Position numbers and translations under genes: made by a program. From Synergistaceae bacterium (GTDB taxonomy: Bacteria; Synergistota; Synergistia; Synergistales; Aminobacteriaceae), in the NCBI GenBank assembly GCA_031274425.1, contig JAISQE010000076.1, forward strand, positions 1-37,165: DNA of 37,165 nt, given 5' to 3'. Below are positions 1 through 8,370 of the stretch, piece after piece (the stretch's first letter is position 1; each line of letters begins with the position of its first letter). The notes beneath the pieces are model-generated. The model saw only the letters and a list, made by a program, of their open reading frames with translations. It was not told where the DNA came from and did not search any database.

Positions 1-237
1 GAGGAAAACGTTTTTCGGAAAGTCATCAACGGCGCGCCGACGGAGGATCCGGACCATCTCGCCGCCAAAGAGATGGTGGAGCGCGCGTTGAACCGCACCG
101 CCAACATTTACGTTCAGCCCCACCAGGCGTTCAACTCGGACGCCGCCTCCATCAACAAAGCGTATGAAACGCTTCGGCATGTCGCCGCGTGGTACAAAAA
201 CGACAAAAACCGCTTCGATCAGCAACTTCCCTACTGA
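1..237 (+). CDS. D-isomer-specific 2-hydroxyacid dehydrogenase, C-terminal fragment
   Basis: Frame 1 is open from the window edge to TGA at 235-237 and gives the last 78 residues of a protein whose start lies outside the window. The segment NIYVQPHQAFNSDAA resembles the C-terminal region of D-lactate and related D-2-hydroxyacid dehydrogenases, where the His of a PHQAF-type motif is the catalytic acid/base. The remaining residues form the final helix that packs on the catalytic domain. Such enzymes reduce 2-keto acids with NADH in the cytoplasm. The substrate (lactate, phenyllactate or another) cannot be judged from this fragment. A hairpin follows the stop closely, so this looks like the end of a transcript. 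Confidence 0.6.
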   Translation, partial: EENVFRKVINGAPTEDPDHLAAKEMVERALNRTANIYVQPHQAFNSDAASINKAYETLRHVAAWYKNDKNRFDQQLPY

Positions 238-240
238 ACC

Positions 241-278
241 GGCGGGGCTGCTTCCTAGCGGGTAGCCCCAGCCCCGCC
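241..278 (+). terminator. Hairpin after the dehydrogenase fragment
   Basis: Perfect 9-bp inverted repeat GGCGGGGCT (241-249) and AGCCCCGCC (270-278) with a 20-nt loop, starting 4 nt after the stop codon. Only interrupted T-runs follow, so it is a weak intrinsic terminator by sequence. Confidence 0.5.
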
Positions 279-339
279 AAGATTTTCAGATTTTCATAGA
301 GCGATTTCCCTTCCTTATGTTTGCGTAGAAGAAGATTGA

Positions 340-364
340 AGGAGGCCGAGGAAGGCCGAAGGGG
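340..364 (+). repeat. Short degenerate repeat upstream of the protease start
   Basis: AGGAGGCCG (340-348) is followed by AGGAAGGCCG (349-358) and a partial third unit AAGGGG. The purine-rich units sit just upstream of the ATG at 375 and probably provide its ribosome-binding site. This is one of several such repeats next to gene ends in this window. Confidence 0.4.
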
Positions 365-374
365 GATTTCCATA

Positions 375-3300
375 ATGGATAGCGTCAAACTGTTTAAATT
401 TCATATTAAATTTCATAGGGCGTTGCTGCTGACGGCGTTCTTTGGGGCGTACGTTTTCAGCGGAGCGGTCTTTGCGGGGGCGAGGGGGGAATATGTGGAA
501 GGCGAGGCCCTGGTCCTGCTCAAGAACAACGACGCCGTTCCCCTCGACAAGGCGAGCGCCAGAAGCGGCGTCGCGCGAAGTTACGCGCAAAGCGCGGCTT
601 CCCGGGCGGATGCCGAGGCCGTAACCACTTACGCCGCTCTTTCCGCCGCGACGAACAAGGTTTTCCTGTTTGTTCGATCGAAATCCGACACGACGGAGGA
701 GCTGATCGCCAAGCTCAAAAGCGACCCGAACGTCGTCGCGGCCGTTCCCAACTATATATCTTACGCTCGCGCCGTTCCCAATGACCCGTTTTTCAACCAG
801 CTTTGGGGCATGGACAAGATTGGCGCGCCGCGCGCCTGGGACACCACCACCGGCGGCCCGGACGTCTACGTGGCCGTCGCCGACAGCGGCGTCACGCCGA
901 CCCATGAGGACCTTGTCGGGAATTTCGACGAGGGCCGGAGCAAAAATTTTACCACCAACTCCAGTTACGTCGACGGCAACGGGCATGGAACCCACGTCAT
1001 CGGCACCGTCGGCGCTGTCGGCAATAACGGTCTGGGCGTGGCGGGGGTCAATTGGGCGACGAAGATCATCGCCCTCAAGATTCTGAACGACGAGGGCCTC
1101 GGCTCGGACGCGGAGATCATCGGCGGGTTGGATTACGTGAAGGACCTCCTGGAGAAGAACCCTGACATGCGCATGGCGGCCATCAATTTCTCGCTTGGCG
1201 GATGGCGTTCGATGACGCCGGACGAAGTGAAGGATGGGCCGTATTATCAGGCCTACAAGGCTCTCAGCGACACAAACAGAACCGTTATCGTAGTCGCCGC
1301 CGGCAATGAGGGGCATGAAGCGGGACAGCCGAACCCCGAGCGCTTTTGGGAGGGCATGAGATACGTAGAGGCGGGGGAATACACGTATCCCGCGTCGCTG
1401 GCGGCATTGGGCACCATCGAAAACATGATCGTCGTCGGCGCGAGCAGTATGGGCGACAAAGCCCCAGGCTTCACGAACTGGAGCGAAAGATTCGTCGACG
1501 TCCTCGCTCCCGGCGTGGACATCGAGAGCACGGTCAAGAACGGCAAATACGAGCGCGACTGGAACGGCACGTCTATGGCCGCGCCCCACGCGGCGGGCGC
1601 GATCGCCCTTCTGTCCGCGGCGAACCCGGCCTGGACCGCGCGGGATCTGAAACGGATCCTGCTCGAAACGGCCAACCACGACGTCAACCCGACGACGGGG
1701 CCGACATACAAGTTCGATTCCGCGACGAAGGTGTCCGCGCATGGTTTGATCGACGTCGGCAAGGCCGTCGAGACGGTCCTGAACCTGAGCGCGCTCGGGC
1801 TCAGCGCTGGAACGCTTGTCCCCGCGTTCGACCCGTGGACGACGGGCTACGTCGTCCAGGTGGACAACTCCGTGAATGCCCTGACCGTCACGCCTAAGGC
1901 CGAATATCCTCTCATCGCGACGACGATCGCCGTCAAACGGCGCGACTCAGGCGAGCGGGCGGGCTCCGCCCTGAGCCTGTACGAGGGGGCCAACGTGATC
2001 GACGTCGTCGTGAAACACGCGAACGGCGTCGCCGCGAAGACCTACACGCTGACGGTCAAGAAGGAGGCGCGCGAGGCGGAGCCGGAGGTCTACGGGCTGA
2101 CGGCCGATCCCGCGACGGTCCGGTCCGGCGGTACCAGCGCAATCGCCATGACCGGCGTGAAGTTGTCGGATAAAACCCAAGCGGCGGTCTTCTACGAGGG
2201 AACGCGGGTGGACGAAAAAGCCGCCGAGACGGCCGGCGACGGTTTCGTCAGGACCGGAGAGCTGACTTTCCCGGTCAACGACGACACGGCGGACAAAGTT
2301 TACACCGTAAGGGCGTCGCTGAACGGGACGGATTGGACGACTCGGGAAGTTGCCGTCACGGTGCTCGGAACGAAGAATTCCCCCGCGATCACGGGAATGG
2401 GGATTGGCGCGGACACTCTTTCCTGGCGCGGCGGCGACAGCTCCGTCGCCGTGAAGGGGGTGAATCTGCCCAACTACGTCAGGATCGGCGCTTTCGTTTC
2501 CGGCGCTTCGGAGCCCAGCGTCACGGAAATGACGTTTGGAACCTCGACCGAGCAGGCGACGAGATTGACGATCCCGGTCAACGACAGCACGAGTGGAGCG
2601 AAATCTTATATCGTGAAAGCGTCCTTCGACGGGACGAACTGGCTCGACGCCCACACCGGAACGATCACCGCAAGCGCGAAGCCGGTGCTTCGGATCGATG
2701 GAATAACCGTGGACCCCGTTCTTCTGCCCAAGCAAGGCGGAGACGTCGACGTCACCGTGACCGGGGCGAATCTGAGCGGGCCTCTCGCCATCATCGCTTT
2801 CGACTCCGAGGGCTACGCGGTAACCTCTCAGGCGTTCCAGCATGTCGATCCCGACAGCGTGAACACGACGCTTTGGTTCATGGACAACGAGGGAACCTCG
2901 GACGAAGTGTACACGATCAAAGTGGCTCTTGGCGACTCTCAGCCCCTGGACAGCCCCAGCGCCACGGTCACTATTTTGGGCAAAGACTCGGCTTCGATGC
3001 CGGCTCTGCCTCCCCAACCCTCCAAAGAAGACGAGAAGATCAATGGGTCGGACGTGGTCAAGATCGGCTTCGACGGCGACGAGATCGTCGTGACCTATGC
3101 GGACGGCGGCGAAAAGGTTTTCGACAAAGACGACTACAACGTCAGCGTAGTTTACGACGAAGCGAGGTTCGCGATAGTCGATTCCGACAGCGATACGGCA
3201 CTATTCAGAGCCGACGGCGAGCTTATTCACGACGGAGCGGCGATCGTCGTAACGGCGGCTGCAAGCGACAACGCCCTTTCGTTGGGCAAGAGTTCCCTCG

Positions 3301-3572
3301 ACGACCAGGGTAAGGTCACGACGACCGCGAAGACGAAGGACGGCAAGACAGAGGTGGCGATTCCGGCGTCGTCGCTTTTGGGCGGAAGGCGCGACATAAC
3401 GTTCGACAGCGGAGAGGGCAGCAACCCGCGTTACAAGGGCATTCTCGCGATGAACTACACGCACGGCTTCACGACCCCGGCCTCCAAGCCGTCCGGCGGC
3501 GGTTGCGACGTGGGGCTCGGCGCTTCGCTCCTGTTCCTCGCGGCCGCGCTCGCGGCCGGCAAAAAGAAATAG
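375..3572 (+). CDS. Exported subtilisin-like serine protease (S8) with Synergist-CTERM tail
   Basis: Predicted 1065-residue secreted protease. The frame is open back to a TTG at 321, but ATG 375 directly precedes a normal signal peptide (basic start, hydrophobic core, VFA cleavage near residue 34) and follows a G-rich segment. After a propeptide-like region of about 115 residues comes the peptidase domain, with Asp170 in VADSG, His204 in GHGTH, oxyanion Asn311 in AAGNEG and Ser400 in NGTSMAAPHAAG, so the catalytic set is complete. Residues about 472-563 look like a cadherin-like beta-sandwich. Three similar units of about 100 residues begin near 570, 670 and 770 (IPT-like folds by pattern). 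A last beta domain precedes the tail SGGGCDVGLGAS, a hydrophobic run and KKK. The tail suggests anchoring or processing at the cell envelope. Its substrate is unknown. Confidence 0.9.
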   Translation: MDSVKLFKFHIKFHRALLLTAFFGAYVFSGAVFAGARGEYVEGEALVLLKNNDAVPLDKASARSGVARSYAQSAASRADAEAVTTYAALSAATNKVFLFVRSKSDTTEELIAKLKSDPNVVAAVPNYISYARAVPNDPFFNQLWGMDKIGAPRAWDTTTGGPDVYVAVADSGVTPTHEDLVGNFDEGRSKNFTTNSSYVDGNGHGTHVIGTVGAVGNNGLGVAGVNWATKIIALKILNDEGLGSDAEIIGGLDYVKDLLEKNPDMRMAAINFSLGGWRSMTPDEVKDGPYYQAYKALSDTNRTVIVVAAGNEGHEAGQPNPERFWEGMRYVEAGEYTYPASLAALGTIENMIVVGASSMGDKAPGFTNWSERFVDVLAPGVDIESTVKNGKYERDWNGTSMAAPHAAGAIALLSAANPAWTARDLKRILLETANHDVNPTTGPTYKFDSATKVSAHGLIDVGKAVETVLNLSALGLSAGTLVPAFDPWTTGYVVQVDNSVNALTVTPKAEYPLIATTIAVKRRDSGERAGSALSLYEGANVIDVVVKHANGVAAKTYTLTVKKEAREAEPEVYGLTADPATVRSGGTSAIAMTGVKLSDKTQAAVFYEGTRVDEKAAETAGDGFVRTGELTFPVNDDTADKVYTVRASLNGTDWTTREVAVTVLGTKNSPAITGMGIGADTLSWRGGDSSVAVKGVNLPNYVRIGAFVSGASEPSVTEMTFGTSTEQATRLTIPVNDSTSGAKSYIVKASFDGTNWLDAHTGTITASAKPVLRIDGITVDPVLLPKQGGDVDVTVTGANLSGPLAIIAFDSEGYAVTSQAFQHVDPDSVNTTLWFMDNEGTSDEVYTIKVALGDSQPLDSPSATVTILGKDSASMPALPPQPSKEDEKINGSDVVKIGFDGDEIVVTYADGGEKVFDKDDYNVSVVYDEARFAIVDSDSDTALFRADGELIHDGAAIVVTAAASDNALSLGKSSLDDQGKVTTTAKTKDGKTEVAIPASSLLGGRRDITFDSGEGSNPRYKGILAMNYTHGFTTPASKPSGGGCDVGLGASLLFLAAALAAGKKK

Positions 3573-3640
3573 CGCTTCGAATAGAGCTTTAAATTCGAAA
3601 TAGAGCTTCGCAATAGAGATTCAAAAAAATAGAGCTTCGG
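3568..3640 (+). repeat. Five degenerate copies of AATAGAGCTTCG that begin at the protease stop codon
   Basis: Units start at 3568 (AATAGCGCTTCG, containing the TAG stop), 3580, 3599, 3612 and 3628 (AATAGAGCTTCGG). Spacing is 12-19 bp and each unit carries small changes. The repeat is non-coding and lies between the protease stop and its terminator. Confidence 0.8.
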
Positions 3641-3668
3641 CGAAGGTAAAACTCCGCCGGCAAAGTTG

Positions 3669-3700
3669 AAGCCGCTCCCGTTTTCCTGGGCAGCGGCTTT
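3669..3700 (+). terminator. Terminator-like hairpin downstream of the S8 protease
   Basis: AAGCCGCT (3669-3676) pairs with AGCGGCTT (3692-3699). Inside it CCC/GGG extends the stem with one bulge. A short T-rich segment follows. The position, about 100 bp after the stop, fits a terminator for the protease transcript. Confidence 0.6.
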
Positions 3701-3722
3701 ATGAATTTCGCCCAAGAGCGGA

Positions 3723-3750
3723 TTGCCAAATCGATTTTTAGTATTACAAT
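3723..3750 (+). promoter_or_regulatory. Candidate sigma-70 promoter for the livHMGF operon
   Basis: TTGCCA at 3723-3728 and TACAAT at 3745-3750 are separated by 16 bp. This would give a leader of about 105 nt before livH, containing a small hairpin (ACACC/GGTGT near 3775-3789). It lies after the protease terminator, which supports an independent start. Confidence 0.5.
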
Positions 3751-3863
3751 GTTTCTTCATATTGTATTTCTTCAACACCTGTCGGGTGTATTTTCGGACC
3801 TTAAAAACAAACTTTAGTCGTTGAGTTCGGTTTGTCGTCGATGGGTCCAGGGGGCGATGTTTT

Positions 3864-4766
3864 TTGGTTAATGGCGTGCAGTTTTCGACTTTGTTTCAGC
3901 AGATTATCAACGGCCTTTCTCTGGGTTCGGTCTACGCTTTGATCGCGGTTGGCTATTCTCTCGTCTATTCCATTCTTTCGTTTTCGAATTTCGCGCATGG
4001 CGGGTTTCTGGTCGTCGGCGGCTATATCTGTTATGGACTGCTCATGGGGAAGGGGTTCAATATATGGATCGCCAGCCTGGGCGCTCTGGTGGGCGCGGGG
4101 TTCGTCGCCGCCCTCACCGAACGCCTGGCCTACAAGCCGATACGCGAACGCACCTCTATGACTCTTTACCTTCTGATCGCGTCCATGGGCGTCAGCATCG
4201 TCATCGAGAACCTCTTCGTCATCGTGGTCGGCGGGCGCTTCAGGGCGCTGCCGCAAAACACCTTCCCCTCGGCTCTCTTCAGCCTGGGAGGAAACGTCAC
4301 CGTCAGCGCCTTCGACATCTTCTCGCTGGTCATCGCCGTGACCTTCCTCGGAGGGTTGCAGCTTTTCCTGTCCCGGACCCGCTGGGGGCTCGCCATTCGC
4401 GCCGCGGCCTGCGACCTGCGCACGGCGGGCTTGATGGGGGTCAACGTCTCCCTCCTGATCGCCATCGTCTTTTTCGTCGCCGGGCTTCTGGCCGCTGTGG
4501 GCGGCATCTTTCTTTCGGTCCGGTACACTCTTTATCCCCAGTTGGGGGGAATCACGACCAAGGCCTTCGTCGCCGCGGTCATCGGGGGGCTGGGCAGCCT
4601 TCCCGGCGCGGTGGTGGGCAGCCTCATTCTGGGCCTGGCCGAGATGCTCACCGCGGGTTTCATCAGCAGCCAGATGCGGGACCTGGTGGTTTTCTCCATG
4701 TTGGTGATCATGCTTCTGGTGAAGCCGGCGGGCTTCTTCGGCAAGCAGATCGGCGACAAGATCTAG
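3864..4766 (+). CDS. livH: Branched-chain amino acid ABC transporter permease LivH
   Basis: A 300-residue polytopic inner-membrane protein of the LivH family, one of two permeases forming the channel of a high-affinity importer for branched-chain or related amino acids. The opening, with INGLSLGSVYALIAVGYSLVY followed by SFSNFAHGGF, is typical of LivH, and the length is normal. The start is taken as TTG 3864 because AGGGGG (3849-3854) lies 9 nt upstream and no ATG fits. It is the first gene of livH-livM-livG-livF, with livM 16 nt downstream. No substrate-binding protein gene is present on either side, so specificity cannot be assigned from the cluster. Related permeases carry urea or amides, but the whole set looks amino-acid type. 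Confidence 0.92.
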   Translation: MVNGVQFSTLFQQIINGLSLGSVYALIAVGYSLVYSILSFSNFAHGGFLVVGGYICYGLLMGKGFNIWIASLGALVGAGFVAALTERLAYKPIRERTSMTLYLLIASMGVSIVIENLFVIVVGGRFRALPQNTFPSALFSLGGNVTVSAFDIFSLVIAVTFLGGLQLFLSRTRWGLAIRAAACDLRTAGLMGVNVSLLIAIVFFVAGLLAAVGGIFLSVRYTLYPQLGGITTKAFVAAVIGGLGSLPGAVVGSLILGLAEMLTAGFISSQMRDLVVFSMLVIMLLVKPAGFFGKQIGDKI

Positions 4767-4782
4767 GAAGGGGGGAGAAGCC

Positions 4783-5733
4783 GTGAGGAAAAGTCTTTTG
4801 GGAAACGCCGCCTTCGTCGCTCTGGGCCTGGTTTTGGCCTTTATGCCGCTCTCCGGGTACGAGGAGGGGATCGTGGCCCTGCTCTGCATCAACTGTATAG
4901 CCGCGATGGGCGTTTCGCTCCTGACCGGGTTTACGGGTATTTTCAGCCTCGGGCACGCGGCCTATATGGCGCTCGGCGCTTACACCGCGGCCATCATGAC
5001 CGTGCGTTACGGCGTTCACTGGCTTCCCGCCATCGTGGCGGGCGGGATCATCGCCGTGCTGGTGGCGTGGCTGATCGGCATGCCGACGCTTCGCCTGACG
5101 GGCGATTACTACGCCATCGCGTCCATCGGGTTGGGGGAGGCCATCCGCCTGATTCTCGAAAACTGGCAATCCTTCACCCGGGGCGCTCGCGGGTTTCCCG
5201 GCATCGATTCCTACACCAACCGGGCGGTGTCGGTGGGATTTTTCACGGTGCTGGGCATCGGCATGTTCAACTTGATCTACAGCCGGTTGGGCCGCGAGCT
5301 CAAGGCGTCGAGAGACGACCGGGTCGCGGCGTCCCTGATGGGCTTTCACACCCCGGCGTCCCGCATGAAGGCCCTTTTGATCTCGGCGTTCTACTGCGGC
5401 ATAGCGGGGGCGCTGCTGGGGGGCTACATGAACTTCATCCAGCCCTCCATGTTCGACATGATGAAGTCCACGGAACTGACGGCGGTGGTGGTCTTCGGCG
5501 GGCTGGGGTCCATGAGCGGAACCCTGCTGGGGTCCGCGGCCATCACCTCGGTGATGGAGTATTTCCGGGACATCTCTCAGTACAGGATGCTGATCTACGG
5601 GCTGCTTCTGGTGGTGATCATGGTGCTGCGCCCGGAGGGCCTGCTGGGGGACCGGGAGCTGTGGGCCTTTGTTCCGAGCCTCCGCGGCGGCGTCAAAAGA
5701 AGCGAGGCCAGGGAAGGAGGCGAGGGAAGATGA
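4783..5733 (+). CDS. livM: Branched-chain amino acid ABC transporter permease LivM
   Basis: A 316-residue membrane protein, the second permease of the importer. The family pattern is clear: SLLTGFTGIFSLGHAAYMALGAYTAA near the N-terminus and the cytoplasmic coupling region containing SLMGFHTPASRMKALLISAFYCGIAGALLGG. GTG 4783 is the start, preceded by a good GGAAGGGGGGAG ribosome-binding site. The last 20 residues are basic and acidic rather than hydrophobic and form a short cytoplasmic tail. The stop TGA (5731-5733) overlaps the livG start as ATGA, indicating translational coupling. Confidence 0.92.
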   Translation: MRKSLLGNAAFVALGLVLAFMPLSGYEEGIVALLCINCIAAMGVSLLTGFTGIFSLGHAAYMALGAYTAAIMTVRYGVHWLPAIVAGGIIAVLVAWLIGMPTLRLTGDYYAIASIGLGEAIRLILENWQSFTRGARGFPGIDSYTNRAVSVGFFTVLGIGMFNLIYSRLGRELKASRDDRVAASLMGFHTPASRMKALLISAFYCGIAGALLGGYMNFIQPSMFDMMKSTELTAVVVFGGLGSMSGTLLGSAAITSVMEYFRDISQYRMLIYGLLLVVIMVLRPEGLLGDRELWAFVPSLRGGVKRSEAREGGEGR

Positions 5734-6599
5734 TCAACTCGCGCGTTCTCCTCGAACTGGATGGCGTGGACATGTTCTTCGGCGGCGTGCAGGCCGTCCG
5801 GGACATGAGTTTTACGATCATGGACAGCGAGCTGGCGGGGATCATCGGTCCCAACGGGGCGGGAAAGACTACGGTGTTCAACGTGATATCGGGGGTCTAC
5901 AGCCCTACGGCCGGCAGCATCTGGTTCCGCGAACAGGACATCACGCCGCTCATGGCCTATCAGGTGAATCGCCTGGGCATTGCCCGCACGTTCCAGAACC
6001 TGCGTCTTTTCGGGCGTTCCTCCGCGCTGGAGAACGTGATGACGGCGACGCAGAACCGCTACCGCTATTCTTTCCGGGAGAACCTGAGAGGGCATCTGTC
6101 GCCGAGCTATCGGCCGGATCCGGATTATTCCTACAGTTTCGTGGAGTCGTTGTTGCACGTTCGGAACTGGGCGGGCACGGAGAAGCGCATCCGGGAGAAG
6201 AGCATGGAGCTTCTGGATCGCGTGGGCCTGGCCGACCGGGCGAACCAGGCGGCGGGGACGCTGCCCTACGGGATGCAGAGGCGGCTCGAGATCGCCCGGG
6301 CTCTGGCCCTAGACCCCAAGTTGCTGTTGCTGGACGAGCCGGCGGCGGGAATGAACCCGGAGGAGGTCTCCGCGCTGAACGGGCTGATCACGGGCATACA
6401 TCGGGATTTCAAGCTGACGACCCTGGTGATCGAACACCACATGGACCTGATCATGGAGATATGCCCTCATATCGTCTGCATGAACTTCGGGGCGAAGATA
6501 GCGGAGGGAACGCCGGAGGAGATCCAGAACAACGCGGAGGTGTTGAGCGCGTACTTGGGCGACGAGCCGGACGCCCATGAGGAGGCGGTGGGGAGATGA
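5730..6599 (+). CDS. livG: Branched-chain amino acid ABC transporter ATPase LivG
   Basis: A 289-residue cytoplasmic ATPase that powers the LivHM channel. Walker A is GPNGAGKTT at residues 40-48, followed by a Q-loop (RTFQNLRLF), the LivG-type signature LPYGMQRRLEIARAL in place of canonical LSGGQ, Walker B LLLLDEPAAGMNP and an H-loop in VIEHHMDLI. The start is ATG 5730, overlapping the livM stop. An upstream extension of the frame is only a shadow of livM. The insert between Q-loop and signature is of the length usual for LivG. The stop overlaps livF as ATGA. Confidence 0.94.
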   Translation: MINSRVLLELDGVDMFFGGVQAVRDMSFTIMDSELAGIIGPNGAGKTTVFNVISGVYSPTAGSIWFREQDITPLMAYQVNRLGIARTFQNLRLFGRSSALENVMTATQNRYRYSFRENLRGHLSPSYRPDPDYSYSFVESLLHVRNWAGTEKRIREKSMELLDRVGLADRANQAAGTLPYGMQRRLEIARALALDPKLLLLDEPAAGMNPEEVSALNGLITGIHRDFKLTTLVIEHHMDLIMEICPHIVCMNFGAKIAEGTPEEIQNNAEVLSAYLGDEPDAHEEAVGR

Positions 6600-7315
6600 A
6601 AGTGCTGTTGGAGGCGAGGGATCTTCACGTCAGTTACGGAGCCATCAAGGCGCTTCAGGGATTTTCGCTTTCCTTGAACGAACGTGAGATCGTCTCGGTG
6701 ATCGGAGCCAACGGAGCGGGAAAGTCGACCTTCATGAGCGCGGTGATGGGAATGGTGAAATGCGACCGCGGTGAGGTGTTTTTGGATGGGAAGAAGCTAC
6801 CGCCCAAGAGTTTTCTGGTCGTTCAGGGGGGATTGTCCCTGGCGCCGGAGGGGCGCAAGGTCTTCGCGCCTCTGACGGTTCTGGAAAACCTGGAGATCGG
6901 GGCGTTTTCCCGAGCGGGACACGGAGACGTCAAGAAGGACATGGAGTGGGTTTTTTCTCTTTTCCCCCGATTGAAGGAGCGCGTCCGCCAGCACGCCGGG
7001 ACTCTGTCCGGAGGCGAACAGCAGATGCTGGCGATCGGAAGGGCGCTGATGGCCCGTCCGCGGGTGCTGCTTCTGGACGAGCCGTCGCTGGGGCTGGCGC
7101 CGATCATCATTCGGGATATCTTCGCGGAGCTGAAGCGCATCAACGAGGAGGGCGTGAGCATTCTCCTGGTGGAGCAGAACGCGAGGCAGGCGCTGCTTTT
7201 GTCGCGCCGCACCTACGTTTTGCAGACAGGGCGCTTGTTGAAGGAGGGCCTTTCGAAAGACCTTCTGACCGACCCCGAGATCAAAGCGGCGTACCTGGGG
7301 ACGAAGGGAAAATAA
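6596..7315 (+). CDS. livF: Branched-chain amino acid ABC transporter ATPase LivF
   Basis: A 239-residue ATPase, partner of LivG. Walker A GANGAGKS is at residues 37-44, the signature is LSGGEQQMLAIGRAL, Walker B is VLLLDEPSLGLAP and the switch region is LLVEQNARQAL. Length and motif order are typical of LivF. ATG 6596 overlaps the livG stop by the ATGA arrangement, so the two ATPases are likely made in equal amounts. The next gene, fchA, begins 31 nt downstream with its own ribosome-binding site and without a visible terminator between them. Confidence 0.94.
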   Translation: MKVLLEARDLHVSYGAIKALQGFSLSLNEREIVSVIGANGAGKSTFMSAVMGMVKCDRGEVFLDGKKLPPKSFLVVQGGLSLAPEGRKVFAPLTVLENLEIGAFSRAGHGDVKKDMEWVFSLFPRLKERVRQHAGTLSGGEQQMLAIGRALMARPRVLLLDEPSLGLAPIIIRDIFAELKRINEEGVSILLVEQNARQALLLSRRTYVLQTGRLLKEGLSKDLLTDPEIKAAYLGTKGK

Positions 7316-7346
7316 AACGAAACAAAATAATCTGGAGGCAAGGCGA

Positions 7347-7979
7347 ATGTCTTTGATCGAGATGACGATAAAAAATTTTACGGAAAAACTGAGCTCGGAC
7401 GCGCCCGCGCCGGGGGGCGGCAGCGCGGCGGCCCTATCCGGCGCGCTGGGGGCGGCGCTGGTCTCCATGGTGTGCAACCTGACCCTGGGCAAGCCCAAGT
7501 ACGCGGAACACGAACCCCTCGTCGGAAAAACTTTGGCGAGCGCCAATGACTTGAAAACGAGGCTTTTGGACGCGATCCAGAGGGATACGGACGCCTTCGA
7601 CGCGGTCATGGCCGCGTTTGGTATGCCGAAGGAAACAGACGAAGAAAAAAACGCGCGCGCCGTCTCCGTCCAGTCCGCCTACAAAGCGGCGATAGCCTCG
7701 CCCGAGGCGACGGCGGAGTGCTGTCTGGCGGTGATGAAACTCGCCGAATCCCTCGTGGGGAAAAGCAACGTCAACGCGGTCAGCGACCTTTCGGTGGGCG
7801 CGACTCAGGCCTACGCGGGGTTGAAGGGCGCTATGGCGAACGTGAGAATCAACCTGCCCGTCGTGAAAGACGCCGCTTACGCGGCCGAAAAAAGAGCGTG
7901 GATGGAACGAACGGAAAAAGAAGCCGCGCGGCTGCTCCAAGCGGTAGAAACCGGGGTCGCCGGGCAACTGTTTTCATGA
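7347..7979 (+). CDS. fchA: Cyclodeaminase/cyclohydrolase family protein (FTCD C-terminal type)
   Basis: A 210-residue cytoplasmic protein of the formiminotransferase-cyclodeaminase C-terminal family. The early motif SSDAPAPGGGSAAALSGALG and the following MVCNLTLGK are diagnostic. Stand-alone members include methenyl-tetrahydrofolate cyclohydrolase (FchA) and formimino-THF cyclodeaminase, which feed one-carbon units from amino-acid breakdown (histidine, glycine) into folate. The exact reaction cannot be decided from sequence. GGAGG at 7332-7336 precedes the ATG. It follows an amino-acid importer, consistent with amino-acid fermentation. The stop TGA overlaps the acpS start (ATGA). Confidence 0.85.
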   Translation: MSLIEMTIKNFTEKLSSDAPAPGGGSAAALSGALGAALVSMVCNLTLGKPKYAEHEPLVGKTLASANDLKTRLLDAIQRDTDAFDAVMAAFGMPKETDEEKNARAVSVQSAYKAAIASPEATAECCLAVMKLAESLVGKSNVNAVSDLSVGATQAYAGLKGAMANVRINLPVVKDAAYAAEKRAWMERTEKEAARLLQAVETGVAGQLFS

Positions 7980-8356
7980 TATGGGGTCTGGGCGTAGACC
8001 TTTGCGGCATTTCCCGCATGGAAAAGGCGATTCGCTCCGCCTACTTCGTGGAGCGCATCTTTCGCCCCTCGGAGGTCGCCTACGCCGACGCCAAAGGGAA
8101 CGCCCGCGCCCGGGCGGCGAGCTTCGCCTCGGCGTTCGCGGCGCGCGAGGCGTTTGCCAAAGCCGGCGGCATCTCGATGTACAAGGTGGCGCTCTCCTCG
8201 CAAATTTGCCTCGAACGGGCGAATGGCGTTCCCAGCCTTGTGGTTCCCCCCGACCTGGACGCCGGCTTCGCCGAGGGAAAAAAACGGGCGTGGGTGTCGC
8301 TCAGTCACGATGGGGATTACGCCGTAGCCGTCGTGGTGATCGAGGCGCTCTTATAA
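7976..8356 (+). CDS. acpS: Holo-[acyl-carrier-protein] synthase
   Basis: A 126-residue protein, the normal size for AcpS, which transfers the phosphopantetheine arm from CoA to acyl carrier protein for fatty-acid synthesis. GLGVDLCGISRME places Asp8 and AAREAFAKA places Glu58 at the usual magnesium-ligand positions, and the C-terminus VSLSHDGDYAVAVVV is typical. The usual Lys before Glu58 (F-x-x-K-E-A) is Arg here, a conservative change. ATG 7976 overlaps the fchA stop. The open frame extends further upstream only as a shadow of fchA. Confidence 0.9.
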   Translation: MIWGLGVDLCGISRMEKAIRSAYFVERIFRPSEVAYADAKGNARARAASFASAFAAREAFAKAGGISMYKVALSSQICLERANGVPSLVVPPDLDAGFAEGKKRAWVSLSHDGDYAVAVVVIEALL

Positions 8357-8370
8357 AATGAGGTCGTGTC

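Noticed and set aside
315-1742. Long minus-strand ORF opposite the S8 protease
   Set aside because: It is the antisense shadow of a high-GC gene with third-position bias; the plus strand carries a full signal peptide, catalytic triad and anchor.
3701-3817. 38-codon ORF beginning ATGAATTTCGCC before livH
   Set aside because: No ribosome-binding site, it starts directly after a terminator-like hairpin, and the livH promoter lies inside it.
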